A DNA stretch of 64,000 nt, taken from contig JQIX01000043.1 in the NCBI GenBank assembly GCA_003934925.1, positions 1 to 64,000 of the forward strand. The letters are read 5' to 3'. The notes beneath the pieces were generated by a model. It was not told the origin of the DNA, did no database searches, and was given only the letters and a program-made list of their open reading frames with translations. The position numbers and the translations under genes are program-made. How positions within the stretch are numbered: position 1 is the stretch's first letter; each line of letters starts with the position of its first letter. Source of the DNA: Epsilonproteobacteria bacterium (ex Lamellibrachia satsuma). GTDB taxonomy: Bacteria > Campylobacterota > Campylobacteria > Campylobacterales > Sulfurovaceae. Shown piece by piece: positions 41,774 to 50,244 of the stretch.

Positions 41774-42649
41774 TTATGAATCCAATAACAATAATTTCAA
41801 AATAGCCATACGCATATAGACCCCGTTCTTCACTTGTTCAAGGACTTTACATCGGGGGTCTTCAAGCATCCCGTCAGAGATGTCAATGTTTCGCATGACC
41901 GGTCCGGGGTGAAGGACCAGAATGTCTCTATCTCCTATACGATCCTTGTCTATGCAGTAATGTTTTGCATATTCGTCATAATCATCAAAGATCGGTGAAG
42001 CATGACGTTCAAGCTGTGCTCTTAGAGACATGATGACATCTACTTTGTCTATGACATCTTCAAGATTCTCATACTGCGGCAGATTACTTTGGGGCATGAA
42101 TGGCTGGGGTGCTACCAGTACAACATTCATCCCCATACGTGTAAGGAGGCGTATACCGGAGCTTGCCACACGAGAACTCACGATATCTCCTACAATGGCA
42201 ATGGTCTTGCCCTTTACATCCCCGAAATGCTCCACCATTGTAAAAAGATCAAGGAGTGCCTGAGTCGGGTGAGCATAGTTTCCTGCTCCCGCATTGATAA
42301 CAGGGGTTACTTCCATATCTGCAAGGATCTTTGGAGTATCATTCTCGGAGTGGCGAATGATGACCCCGTCAGGCTCCATGGCACATAGATTTGCAAAGGT
42401 GTCTTCCAGACTTTCCCCTTTTTTGGTGGAAGAACGGGAAGGATCAAGATGCACTACCGCTGCCCCCAGTCTTTTGGCAGCTACCTCAAAGGAGCTGCGT
42501 GTCCGTGTAGAAGCTTCAAAGAAAAGGGTAATAAGAAGCTTGTCTCTAAGAAGTTTCGGTGGACATTGTGCCTTAAAAGTTTCAGCATCTTGCAGTAGGT
42601 TTTGTATCTGTTTGTCTGAAAAGTTGTTAGTGTCTACTAGGTGTTGCAT
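41774..42649 (-). CDS. pyrB: Aspartate carbamoyltransferase catalytic subunit
   Basis: This 291-residue enzyme makes carbamoyl-aspartate, the committed step of pyrimidine synthesis. FFEASTRTRSSFEVAAKRLGA is the carbamoyl-phosphate site; HPTQALLDLFTM, VGDIVSSRVA and VLHPGPVMRN follow. It is the stand-alone trimer type; no pyrI is adjacent. Two TATAAT boxes and AAGGAT lie upstream of the ATG on the minus strand. The stop is three bases beyond the repeat element. Confidence 0.94.
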   Translation of the reverse strand: MQHLVDTNNFSDKQIQNLLQDAETFKAQCPPKLLRDKLLITLFFEASTRTRSSFEVAAKRLGAAVVHLDPSRSSTKKGESLEDTFANLCAMEPDGVIIRHSENDTPKILADMEVTPVINAGAGNYAHPTQALLDLFTMVEHFGDVKGKTIAIVGDIVSSRVASSGIRLLTRMGMNVVLVAPQPFMPQSNLPQYENLEDVIDKVDVIMSLRAQLERHASPIFDDYDEYAKHYCIDKDRIGDRDILVLHPGPVMRNIDISDGMLEDPRCKVLEQVKNGVYMRMAILKLLLLDS

Positions 42650-42769
42650 ACATATCCTTGGTGGGTTCGGATTATAATGATATGATTATAGCAGACGGGT
42701 GGTAAAAGTGTTCAGTTAACATTTATTATAGAAGAGAGTAGTTTCAGTTTGTTCGATAGAGGCTGGTTC

Positions 42770-43408
42770 TTAGTATGATTGAATAAATTTATTTAACCCG
42801 CTCTCAACACTCCACCATCCGGGAAATACTTCGTCATAAAAAGGTTTTGTAACCTTTTTAAACGCTTCTTTGTCCGTATGCAGGTTCACACACCAGTCAA
42901 ACGGCAGATCATAGGTTCGTAAAGCCAGAATGGACAGCAGAGTATCATTGATGCAGCCAAGCCGGCTTGGAGTGACCAAGAGGGTCTTGGCTTTCAGCTC
43001 TTTAATGAGGTTTATCATCATGTACTCCTTTGTAATGGGTACCATGAGCCCGCCTGCACCTTCTATCAGTAGAATGTCGCATAGTTTTGATAATGCTTCA
43101 TACTTTTCTATGATCTTTATGAGCTTGATCTCTTTGTCTATGTCTGCACAGAAAGGTGCAGCAGGAAGGGGAAAAGTATAAGCTGTGATGTCCTGTGGTG
43201 TGAGGTCTTTAAAATTCCTGTTAACCTTTCGGCAAACTTCTAATAGTATAGTGGCATCAGGTGGTGTATCGCTCACACCCGTTTCGATGGGTTTGAATAC
43301 ACCAACCTTTAAACCTTTGGAGGCAAGTGCCTCTATGAGTTTGAGAGTAGTATGCGTTTTACCTACATTGGTGCCGGTAGCTGTGATGAAAAGTGGCTGC
43401 ACTTGCAT
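42770..43408 (-). CDS. bioD: Dethiobiotin synthetase
   Basis: This 212-residue P-loop ligase closes the ureido ring of dethiobiotin from DAPA, CO2 and ATP in biotin synthesis. It begins QPLFITATGTNVGKTHTTLKLIEAL (Walker A) and has VGVFKPIETGVSD and LLIEGAGGLMVPI. ATG at 43408 with GGAG upstream is the right start; the longer frame to 43477 is only leader. It is divergent from clpS with a 62-base gap. Other bio genes are not in the window. Confidence 0.92.
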   Translation of the reverse strand: MQVQPLFITATGTNVGKTHTTLKLIEALASKGLKVGVFKPIETGVSDTPPDATILLEVCRKVNRNFKDLTPQDITAYTFPLPAAPFCADIDKEIKLIKIIEKYEALSKLCDILLIEGAGGLMVPITKEYMMINLIKELKAKTLLVTPSRLGCINDTLLSILALRTYDLPFDWCVNLHTDKEAFKKVTKPFYDEVFPGWWSVESGLNKFIQSY

Positions 43409-43470
43409 TTCTCCGAAAATTTTGTATAATAGTATATATAAATTATAAATAATTAGGATTTTAACATAAT

Positions 43471-43770
43471 ATGCCAAAGTTTGAAGAAGAGTTAGAAGTA
43501 GAGGTAGAGCTGCAGAAACCGCAGATGTTTAGAGTGGTCTTGCATAATGATGATTATACAAGTATGGATTTTGTAGTGGAAGTATTAACAAGAATTTTTC
43601 ATAAGACACAGGAAGAAGCGGTAAAGACCATGCTTCAGATCCATGAAAAAGAGAGAGCTGTATGCGGAGTATATAGCTTTGAGATCGCTCAGACTAAAGC
43701 AGAACAGGTCAAACAGCTTGCGAAACAAAACGAGTTTCCATTGCTTGCGACCATTGAAGAAGATGTATAA
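43471..43770 (+). CDS. clpS: ATP-dependent Clp protease adaptor ClpS
   Basis: This 99-residue adaptor delivers N-degron substrates to ClpAP. FRVVLHNDDYTSMDFVVEVLTRIF contains the NDD residues that hold the substrate alpha-amino group, and MLQIHEKERAVCGVYSFEIAQTKAEQV is the ClpA-binding face. The acidic N-terminal tail (EEELEVEVEL) is typical. It starts the clpS-clpA-aat set, with clpA 11 bases downstream. Confidence 0.93.
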   Translation: MPKFEEELEVEVELQKPQMFRVVLHNDDYTSMDFVVEVLTRIFHKTQEEAVKTMLQIHEKERAVCGVYSFEIAQTKAEQVKQLAKQNEFPLLATIEEDV

Positions 43771-43781
43771 AGGATAGATAA

Positions 43782-45971
43782 ATGATTAGTATAGCATTGA
43801 ATGATGTATTTAAAAATGCAGTACGTTATGCCAAAGAGAATAGACATGAATACCTGACAGTCGAACATGTATTTTTGTCTATTGTAAGAAGTGAAGAGGG
43901 GATAGAGATACTTTCTGCACTTAATGCGAATCTTGAAATATTGGAAGAGGGGATCGTTGAGCATATCAATAAAACCATCCCTTCACTTAAAGAGGCGGTG
44001 GAACCATTTGAGACGGTTGCACTTTCCCGTGCCATCAATGACATGATGACACACATCCACAGTGCAGGGCGTACGGAAGCAAGTATAGGAGATATGATAG
44101 CAGCGATTTTCATGCAGGAACACTCTTATGCCGTGTATCTGATGAAGAAAGAGGGCATTGCCAGAGTGGATATACTTGAAGCGATCTCTCATCGCAATGT
44201 GGCAAAAGAGCAGACACAAAAAAGAAGGCCCAAAGAGGAGACACTTCTTGAGCAGTTCACAATGGAGCTTGTTTCTCTGGCTAAAACAGGGAAAATAGAT
44301 CCGGTCGTAGGCAGAGTAAATGAGATAGAGCGTGTCATGCAGACACTTTGCCGACGTAAGAAGAACAACCCTCTGCTCGTGGGTGAACCGGGAGTCGGAA
44401 AAACTGCCATAGCAGAAGGTTTGGCATTGAAGATCTCCCAGGGAGATGTACCCGAAGTGCTGAAGGACTCAAAAGTATATGCCCTGGATATGGGTGCATT
44501 GATTGCAGGGACGAAGTACAGAGGCGATTTTGAAAAACGCCTTAAAGGCATCATTACTGAACTGAGTGCTATGGATAATGCTATTTTATTCATCGATGAG
44601 ATACATACCATGGTGGGTGCCGGTGCAACAAGCGGTGGAAGTATGGATGCTTCCAACCTGCTCAAGCCGGCATTGGCTCGCGGGGATCTCAAATGTATCG
44701 GTGCAACAACGTATGCAGAATTCAGGAACTTCTTTGATAAAGACAAAGCACTCAGCAGAAGATTTGCCAAAATAGATGTGGAAGAGCCAAGTATCGAAGA
44801 TACTTTTACCATCCTCAAAGGTATACAGCATAAGTATGAGGATTACCACAATATTAAATTCACGGATGCAGCACTTCACTCTGCCATTGACCTTTCCGTG
44901 AAGTACTTGCATGACAGATTCCTTCCGGATAAAGCAATGGATATCATTGATGAGGTGGGAGCACACTTCATGCTTAGAGGGAAAGAGGGTGTTACGGTAA
45001 AGCCTAAAGACATTGAAGAGAGTGTGGCAAAGATGATGAAACTGCCTTCAACAGTCATAGGTACGGATGATACCAAAAAGCTAAAAATACTGGAAAAAGA
45101 CCTGCGATCCCATATCATTGGGCAGGATGAGGCGATCAAAGCATTGTCAACTGCTATCAAACGTTCATATGCCGGGCTGAATGCACCTGACAAGCCCATA
45201 GGGTCATTTCTTTTTGTGGGACCGACAGGTGTAGGAAAAACGGCACTTGCAACACAGTTAGCGGAGACGATGCATGTCCATTTTGAACGGATTGATATGA
45301 GTGAATACATGGAAGCACATACTATCAGCCGCCTGGTAGGTGCGCCTCCGGGATATGTAGGGTATGAGCAGGGAGGACTGCTTACAGAGATGATCAAAAA
45401 ACATCCCCATACTGTGCTACTGCTTGATGAGATAGAAAAAGCCCATCCTGATATCATGAATATTCTGCTTCAGGTAATGGATGGAGCAAAATTGACAGAT
45501 AATAATGGTGTGGTCAGTGATTTTAAAAACGTGATCCTTATTATGACTTCCAACATAGGTACAAAAGAAGCCAATGTCATGGGCTTCAATAAAGATAATT
45601 CGATGAAAACAGATAAAGCGCTCAAAGCTTTCTTCAGCCCTGAGTTCAGGAACCGTTTAAGTGCGATCATAGAGTTCAATACACTTGATCTTGATGCACT
45701 TATCACGATCGTTGACAGAGAGTTGGATAAATTGAATCTTTTACTCAAGCCTAAAAAAGTAAAAGTTAAACTGAGCAAAAAAGCCAAAGAATATTTGGCC
45801 AATGAGGGATATGATGAACGCTATGGGGCAAGACATATTTCCCGTGTGATAGATGAGAAGATCAAAGAAGCCCTTACAGATGAGATCTTGTTCGGAAAAC
45901 TGAAAAAAGGTGGAATAGTAAAAGTTGGCTTGAAAAGTGGAAAGTTGCAGTTTGACTTTGAAGGGAAATAG
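43782..45971 (+). CDS. clpA: ATP-dependent Clp protease ATP-binding subunit ClpA
   Basis: This 729-residue AAA+ unfoldase has an N-domain (residues about 1-140), a first ATPase module ([32 protein letters not shown]), no ClpB-type coiled-coil insert, and a second module (VGPTGVGKTALATQLAE; VLLLDEIEKAHPD). The IGF-type loop for ClpP docking is expected in the second module. It feeds ClpP with ClpS-delivered and SsrA-tagged proteins; the tmRNA of the same genome is in this window. A heptamer repeat follows the stop. Confidence 0.95.
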   Translation: MISIALNDVFKNAVRYAKENRHEYLTVEHVFLSIVRSEEGIEILSALNANLEILEEGIVEHINKTIPSLKEAVEPFETVALSRAINDMMTHIHSAGRTEASIGDMIAAIFMQEHSYAVYLMKKEGIARVDILEAISHRNVAKEQTQKRRPKEETLLEQFTMELVSLAKTGKIDPVVGRVNEIERVMQTLCRRKKNNPLLVGEPGVGKTAIAEGLALKISQGDVPEVLKDSKVYALDMGALIAGTKYRGDFEKRLKGIITELSAMDNAILFIDEIHTMVGAGATSGGSMDASNLLKPALARGDLKCIGATTYAEFRNFFDKDKALSRRFAKIDVEEPSIEDTFTILKGIQHKYEDYHNIKFTDAALHSAIDLSVKYLHDRFLPDKAMDIIDEVGAHFMLRGKEGVTVKPKDIEESVAKMMKLPSTVIGTDDTKKLKILEKDLRSHIIGQDEAIKALSTAIKRSYAGLNAPDKPIGSFLFVGPTGVGKTALATQLAETMHVHFERIDMSEYMEAHTISRLVGAPPGYVGYEQGGLLTEMIKKHPHTVLLLDEIEKAHPDIMNILLQVMDGAKLTDNNGVVSDFKNVILIMTSNIGTKEANVMGFNKDNSMKTDKALKAFFSPEFRNRLSAIIEFNTLDLDALITIVDRELDKLNLLLKPKKVKVKLSKKAKEYLANEGYDERYGARHISRVIDEKIKEALTDEILFGKLKKGGIVKVGLKSGKLQFDFEGK

Positions 45972-45976
45972 GATGA

Positions 45977-46005
45977 GCGTTCAGCGTTCAGCCTTCAGCA
46001 CTTCA
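45977..46005. repeat. Heptamer array (GCGTTCA) after clpA
   Basis: GCGTTCA, GCGTTCA, GCCTTCA and GCACTTCA lie five bases after the clpA stop. It is the same heptamer as in the argF-hemN element but with one arm only. Confidence 0.75.
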
Positions 46006-46105
46006 AGGGTATTTATCATTATGTACGAGCATGTTCAGAATAAAAGTACTGCTATACAATGTAAACAGTCATTTCTCACTTACAAATTTCAAAGGAATTT
46101 GTAAG

Positions 46106-46837
46106 ATGGCTTCTATGTTCGATGAGGAGGAGTATCTTATTCCTCCCTTGAGTCGGTACTCCTATACTTTTCCAAATCCGCGTTATGCTTCGGATGAAGG
46201 ACTTTTGGCGTATGGAGGTGATCTATGCTCTTCCAGGCTGCTTACTGCCTACCGTAACGGTATTTTTCCCTGGTACAGTCCCGGGGACCCCATACTCTGG
46301 TGGTCGCCCAATCCGCGGCTTCTCCTCTACCCGCATAAATTCCACTTACGTAAATCTTTTCGCAGGGTACTGCGCAGCGGTAAATTTACCGTAACATTCG
46401 ACAAAGAATTTTCAAATGTTATTAAGCATTGTGCAACGGTCCCGCGGGAAGGACAGGAGAGTACTTGGATCGTAGAAGAGATACAGGAAGCTTTTATACG
46501 GCTCCATGAAGAGGGTTTTGCCCATAGTGTTGAAGTCTATAAAGAAGGCAAACTGGTAGGCGGACTTTATGGTATCGCTATGGGTAAGGCTTTTTTTGGG
46601 GAGTCGATGTTCTCTTTGGTATCAGATGCCTCTAAAGTAGCTTTTAAAGCACTCAGTGATGTTTTAGGCGATAGAGGTTATGATTTTATAGATTGTCAGA
46701 TGAAAACAGATCATATGGTAGGCCTAGGGGCACAGACAGTTCAGAGGGATATTTTCCTTGATGAACTACATGAAGCGCTGCAAAAACCCAGTGATCTGGG
46801 GAATTGGCATCATTTTACATGGAAATATAAGGATTAA
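46106..46837 (+). CDS. aat: Leucyl/phenylalanyl-tRNA--protein transferase
   Basis: This 243-residue enzyme attaches Leu or Phe from tRNA to N-terminal Arg/Lys (or Met) of proteins, creating the N-degron read by ClpS. Family motifs are GLLAYGGDL, AYRNGIFPWY, ILWWSPNPR, STWIVEEIQEAFIRLHEEGFAHSVEVY, GLYGIAMGKAFFGESMFS and DCQM. ATG at 46106 with AAGGA ten bases upstream is preferred; the frame back to 46031 is leader without family similarity. Together with clpS and clpA it forms a complete bacterial N-end-rule cassette. Confidence 0.93.
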   Translation: MASMFDEEEYLIPPLSRYSYTFPNPRYASDEGLLAYGGDLCSSRLLTAYRNGIFPWYSPGDPILWWSPNPRLLLYPHKFHLRKSFRRVLRSGKFTVTFDKEFSNVIKHCATVPREGQESTWIVEEIQEAFIRLHEEGFAHSVEVYKEGKLVGGLYGIAMGKAFFGESMFSLVSDASKVAFKALSDVLGDRGYDFIDCQMKTDHMVGLGAQTVQRDIFLDELHEALQKPSDLGNWHHFTWKYKD

Positions 46838-46840
46838 AAG

Positions 46841-47836
46841 ATGGTAAATAGAGATATAAGATTCTCTTTATGGCTAGATTTTGTTGAGAGAGATTATCTT
46901 AAAAATGAGTTTTTGACACTGATTGAAAAAGGCATTATCAATGGTGCGACCAGCAACCCATCTATTTTTGCTTCAGCGATCAGCAGTTCTCCGGCATATA
47001 AAAAGCATTTAAAGGATTTGACGGGGAAAAGTGCCAAGGAGAAGTATGAAGCACTGGCTATTGAAGATATCCGTACAGCCGCACAAGCATTAAGACCTTT
47101 ATATAATAAAGGAAATGATGGCTATATCTCTATAGAAGTCGATCCATTCCTTTCCAATGATACGCAAGGTACCATAGAAGAAGGTAGAAGGCTCTTTGCT
47201 GCTATAGGAGAGCCTAATGTAATGATAAAAGTACCTGCAACGGAAGCAGGGTATGCGGCAATGACTGAACTGATTAGTACAGGTATCTCTATAAATGCTA
47301 CGCTTGTTTTCTCTCCAAAACAAGCACAAAGGTGTCTAAAAGCACTGACTAAAGGATTGGATCGTTTCGAGGCAGATGGCGGAGGGAAAGTAGATGCTGT
47401 TATCTCTGTGTTCGTAAGCCGTTTTGATAGATTGCTTGATGCTGACCTGGCACAAGAAGGAATAGAGGTATCCAAAACAGGTATTTATAATGCTGCCAAA
47501 ATATATAACCTCATAGAAAAGAACCATACTCCGAACATACGCACACTTTTTGCCAGTACAGGTGTAAAGGGGAATGACCTTTTGCCTGATTATTATATAA
47601 GAGAACTTTTGGCTCCACATTCTGTCAATACTGCGCCATTGGCAACCATAGAAACATATATTAAAAAGAAAGAGACGGCACCCAAACTGCCTATAGAAGA
47701 TGATGTCATCAACGGATATTTTACAAAATTGGCTGATAGCGGATTTGATATGGATGAAGTGTATGCTTCTTTGTTGAAAGATGGATTGAAAGCTTTTGAG
47801 GAAGCATTCCAGGAAATGTTGGACAGCATTAAATAA
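46841..47836 (+). CDS. tal: Transaldolase
   Basis: This 331-residue TIM-barrel enzyme moves a dihydroxyacetone unit between sugar phosphates in the non-oxidative pentose phosphate path. The Schiff-base Lys is in VMIKVPATEAGYAAM; LWLDFVERDYL, GATSNPSIFASAI, IEVDPFLSNDTQGTI, SINATLVFSPKQAQRC and FVSRFDRLLD are transaldolase marks. It starts three bases after aat and 20 bases before the pilT-type gene, in one transcription unit. Confidence 0.92.
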   Translation: MVNRDIRFSLWLDFVERDYLKNEFLTLIEKGIINGATSNPSIFASAISSSPAYKKHLKDLTGKSAKEKYEALAIEDIRTAAQALRPLYNKGNDGYISIEVDPFLSNDTQGTIEEGRRLFAAIGEPNVMIKVPATEAGYAAMTELISTGISINATLVFSPKQAQRCLKALTKGLDRFEADGGGKVDAVISVFVSRFDRLLDADLAQEGIEVSKTGIYNAAKIYNLIEKNHTPNIRTLFASTGVKGNDLLPDYYIRELLAPHSVNTAPLATIETYIKKKETAPKLPIEDDVINGYFTKLADSGFDMDEVYASLLKDGLKAFEEAFQEMLDSIK

Positions 47837-47856
47837 ACAGCTGAAAGGAAAAATTA

Positions 47857-48997
47857 ATGGAAGAGAAACTCAAACTTTATCTGCGAACGATGATCAGCAA
47901 TGAAGGAAGTGACCTTCATCTTAAATCAGGTTCTCATATTAGAGTACGTATTTTTGGTGTATTGAAAATACTCGGTAAAGATACATTAAGTGCAGAGATG
48001 CTGGATATGCTTGTCAGGGAGATCACTACCAGTGAACAGTATGAAAAACTGATCAATGACCGAAATCTGGATTTTTCTTATGTATTGGATGCTGAAAATC
48101 GATTTCGTGTAAATTTCTTTTACCAGATGGATGATTTGAGTGCTGTTTTCCGTATTATTCCTGTAAAGATATTAACATTGGATGAACTTAAGCTTCCGCA
48201 AGTCCTTAAAACTTTTACAGATGTACAAAGAGGGCTTGTTCTTGTTACGGGTGTAACCGGTTCGGGTAAATCGACTACATTGGCAGCGATGGTCGATAAG
48301 ATAAACAGAGAACAGAAAAAACATATTATCACGATAGAGGATCCTATTGAATTTGTTCATAAAGACAGAGGATGTTTGATCAACCAAAGAAGTATAGGAC
48401 AAGATGCATACTCTTTTTCAGATGCGCTTAGGGCGGCATTGAGAGAAGACCCTGATATTATTCTAGTAGGGGAAATGAGAGACCTGGAGACGATTGATAT
48501 TGCAATTCATGCGGCGAATACCGGTCACCTTGTGTTTTCAACGCTTCATACATTGGATGCTAAAGAGACAATAGACAGGATTGTCGGTATGTTTGCCAAA
48601 GAGGAACAAAACCGTATCCGTATGTCTTTGGCTTCAGTACTGGAGGGCATTATTTCCCAAAGACTCGTTCCTACAAAAAGCGGCGGAAGAATGGGCTGCG
48701 GTAGAGGTACTTAAAAAGACAGCCAGGATCAAGAAACTTATCGCAGAGAAGCGTGATGTAGAGATCCCTGATGCACTTTTTGACGGGAAAGAGATCTATG
48801 GTACACAAACCTTCGACCAGTCACTTCTGGATATCTTGCGCAGAGGTGAGATCACAGAAAAGACAGCTCTGGAGTATGCAACAAATCCTGCAGACATGAA
48901 GCTTAAGATACAAGGTGTCGGGAAAGGTGCCATTATTGACGAGAATATAAACAATAACACAGAAGAAGTCTTTGAGTTCAAGGATGAGGAGAGTTAA
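47857..48997 (+). pseudogene. pilT: PilT-type twitching/retraction ATPase, broken by a one-base frameshift
   Basis: Residues up to 48714 match PilT: DLHLKSGSHIRVRIFG, Walker A GVTGSGKSTTLAAM, Asp box IEDPIEF, Walker B LREDPDIILVGEMRD and His box STLHTLDAKETIDRIV. Near 48693 the frame shifts: GGG where GG would keep SGGRMAAVEVLKK in frame. The rest (KKTARIKKLIAEKRDVEIPDALFDG...) continues in the next frame to 48997. Restored, the protein has about 379 residues, slightly longer than PilT with an acidic tail as in PilU. Either a real mutation or a sequence error; both reading frames are otherwise intact, which favours recent or artefactual loss. Confidence 0.85.
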
Positions 48998-48999
48998 GC

Positions 49000-49021
49000 A
49001 AACGTGAACAGTTTCACGTTT
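49000..49021 (+). terminator. Terminator-like hairpin after the pilT-type gene
   Basis: AAACGTGAA and TTCACGTTT form a perfect 9-bp stem with a 4-base loop immediately after the stop, followed by a weak T tract. It ends the clpS-to-pilT unit. Confidence 0.65.
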
Positions 49022-49076
49022 ATAACGACGGAACCGGAATGGTCGGAACGAAAAGAATAATTTAAATTTTTTTCGG

Positions 49077-49082
49077 TATAAT
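49077..49082 (+). promoter_or_regulatory. -10 box of the rplY-pth-lptG operon
   Basis: TATAAT lies 31 bases before the rplY ATG, after a T-rich stretch (TTTTTTTCGG) in place of a -35 box, the usual Campylobacterota promoter form. AAGGA follows at 49101. Confidence 0.65.
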
Positions 49083-49112
49083 CCGCTTCTATTTTAATTT
49101 AAGGAAACAAAT

Positions 49113-49649
49113 ATGTTAGAAGGTATCGTTAGAGAGAGTATCGGAAAAAGCAATGCAAAGCAGCTTAAAAGAGATGGTTATCTAATCGCGAACATTTATG
49201 CAAATGGTGTTGAGAACATTCATGCTGCATTCAAACGTGGAGAATTTGCAAGAACAGTAAGAAACAAAGAGACACTTGCATTCCCAGTGAAAGTTGGCGA
49301 TAAAGAACTTAATGTATTTATTCAGGAATATCAACTACACCCGGTAAACGGTGATGTAGTTCATGTAGACCTGAGAGTGGCAGTACCGGGGCAGGTAACA
49401 AACTTCCTTGTTCCTGTTATAACTCATGGTACACCGGTCGGTCTTAAGAACAAAGGTGTCCTCGTAATGTCTAAAAAAAGAGTAAAAGTAAGAGGGGCTA
49501 TCGAAGATATACCTGCAAAATTTGATCTTAATGTTGAACCACTTGAGAGGGATGACTCTATTCTTGTAAGAGATGTAGAAGTACCGGCGAATTGTAAAAT
49601 GATGGATAGACCGGATGTTGCAATTTGTGGTGTGATCAAATCTAAATAA
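49113..49649 (+). CDS. rplY: 50S ribosomal protein L25 (general stress form, Ctc-type)
   Basis: This 178-residue protein has an N-terminal L25 domain that binds 5S rRNA (GIVRESIGKSNAKQLKRDGYLIANIYANGVENIHAAF) and the C-terminal TL5/Ctc domain (PVITHGTPVGLKNKGVLVMSKKRVKVRGAIEDIPAKFDLNVEPL). The two-domain form is the Ctc type rather than the 94-residue E. coli protein. Promoter and ribosome site are clear. It leads the conserved rplY-pth-lptG operon. Confidence 0.94.
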   Translation: MLEGIVRESIGKSNAKQLKRDGYLIANIYANGVENIHAAFKRGEFARTVRNKETLAFPVKVGDKELNVFIQEYQLHPVNGDVVHVDLRVAVPGQVTNFLVPVITHGTPVGLKNKGVLVMSKKRVKVRGAIEDIPAKFDLNVEPLERDDSILVRDVEVPANCKMMDRPDVAICGVIKSK

Positions 49650-49671
49650 TTCATGTTATGAAAGCATAGTC

Positions 49672-50244
49672 GTGACACTTTTCGTAGGTCTAGGTAATCC
49701 GGGATCACAGTACGAAAATACACGGCACAATATGGGCTTTAAGGTCATTGACAAATTGGTCAATGACTTTTCTGCCCGGGATATCTCCAAAACTTCTTTT
49801 CAAGGTAAGCTCTATCGTGCTTCCAATTCACTTTTTTTAAAACCTACTACTTTTATGAATCTTTCCGGTAAGAGTGTTCAGGCAGTCAAATATTTTTTTA
49901 AAATAGAATTAGATGATGTGATTGTTATACATGATGATATTGATCTGCCTTTTGGTGCAGTACGTTTTAAAAAAGGTGGTGGTAACGGTGGGCATAATGG
50001 ACTCAGGTCCATTGATGAATATATCACTAAAGAATACCTGCGTGTAAGAGTAGGCGTAGGTAAACCCGAACATAAGATGCAGGTAGTTGATTATGTATTG
50101 CATGATTTTAATGAAAATGAAAAAAAGGTTCTTGGGATACTTATCGATCATGTTGCAAAAGCATGTAAACTGTTGATGACGGAAGAATTAAATGAAGTAA
50201 GAACCAAATATAGTTTAAAATCCATAGAAAGCTTAAGTATATGA
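49672..50244 (+). CDS. pth: Peptidyl-tRNA hydrolase
   Basis: This 190-residue enzyme frees tRNA from peptidyl-tRNA that drops off ribosomes. LFVGLGNPGSQYENTRHNMGF holds the catalytic His; KPTTFMNLSGKSV and VIHDDIDLPFG the catalytic Asp; GGNGGHNGLRSI and RVRVGVGKPEH follow. The start is GTG at 49672 because the conserved N-terminus begins there. It overlaps lptG by four bases (ATGA). Confidence 0.94.
   Translation: MTLFVGLGNPGSQYENTRHNMGFKVIDKLVNDFSARDISKTSFQGKLYRASNSLFLKPTTFMNLSGKSVQAVKYFFKIELDDVIVIHDDIDLPFGAVRFKKGGGNGGHNGLRSIDEYITKEYLRVRVGVGKPEHKMQVVDYVLHDFNENEKKVLGILIDHVAKACKLLMTEELNEVRTKYSLKSIESLSI

Noticed and set aside
46031-46105. An N-terminal extension of Aat
   Set aside because: No family similarity; AAGGA and the conserved start point to ATG 46106.
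48581-48997. The second pilT frame as an independent gene
   Set aside because: Its first 38 codons are antiphase to the PilT coding sequence; only the part after about 48695 is real and it continues PilT.
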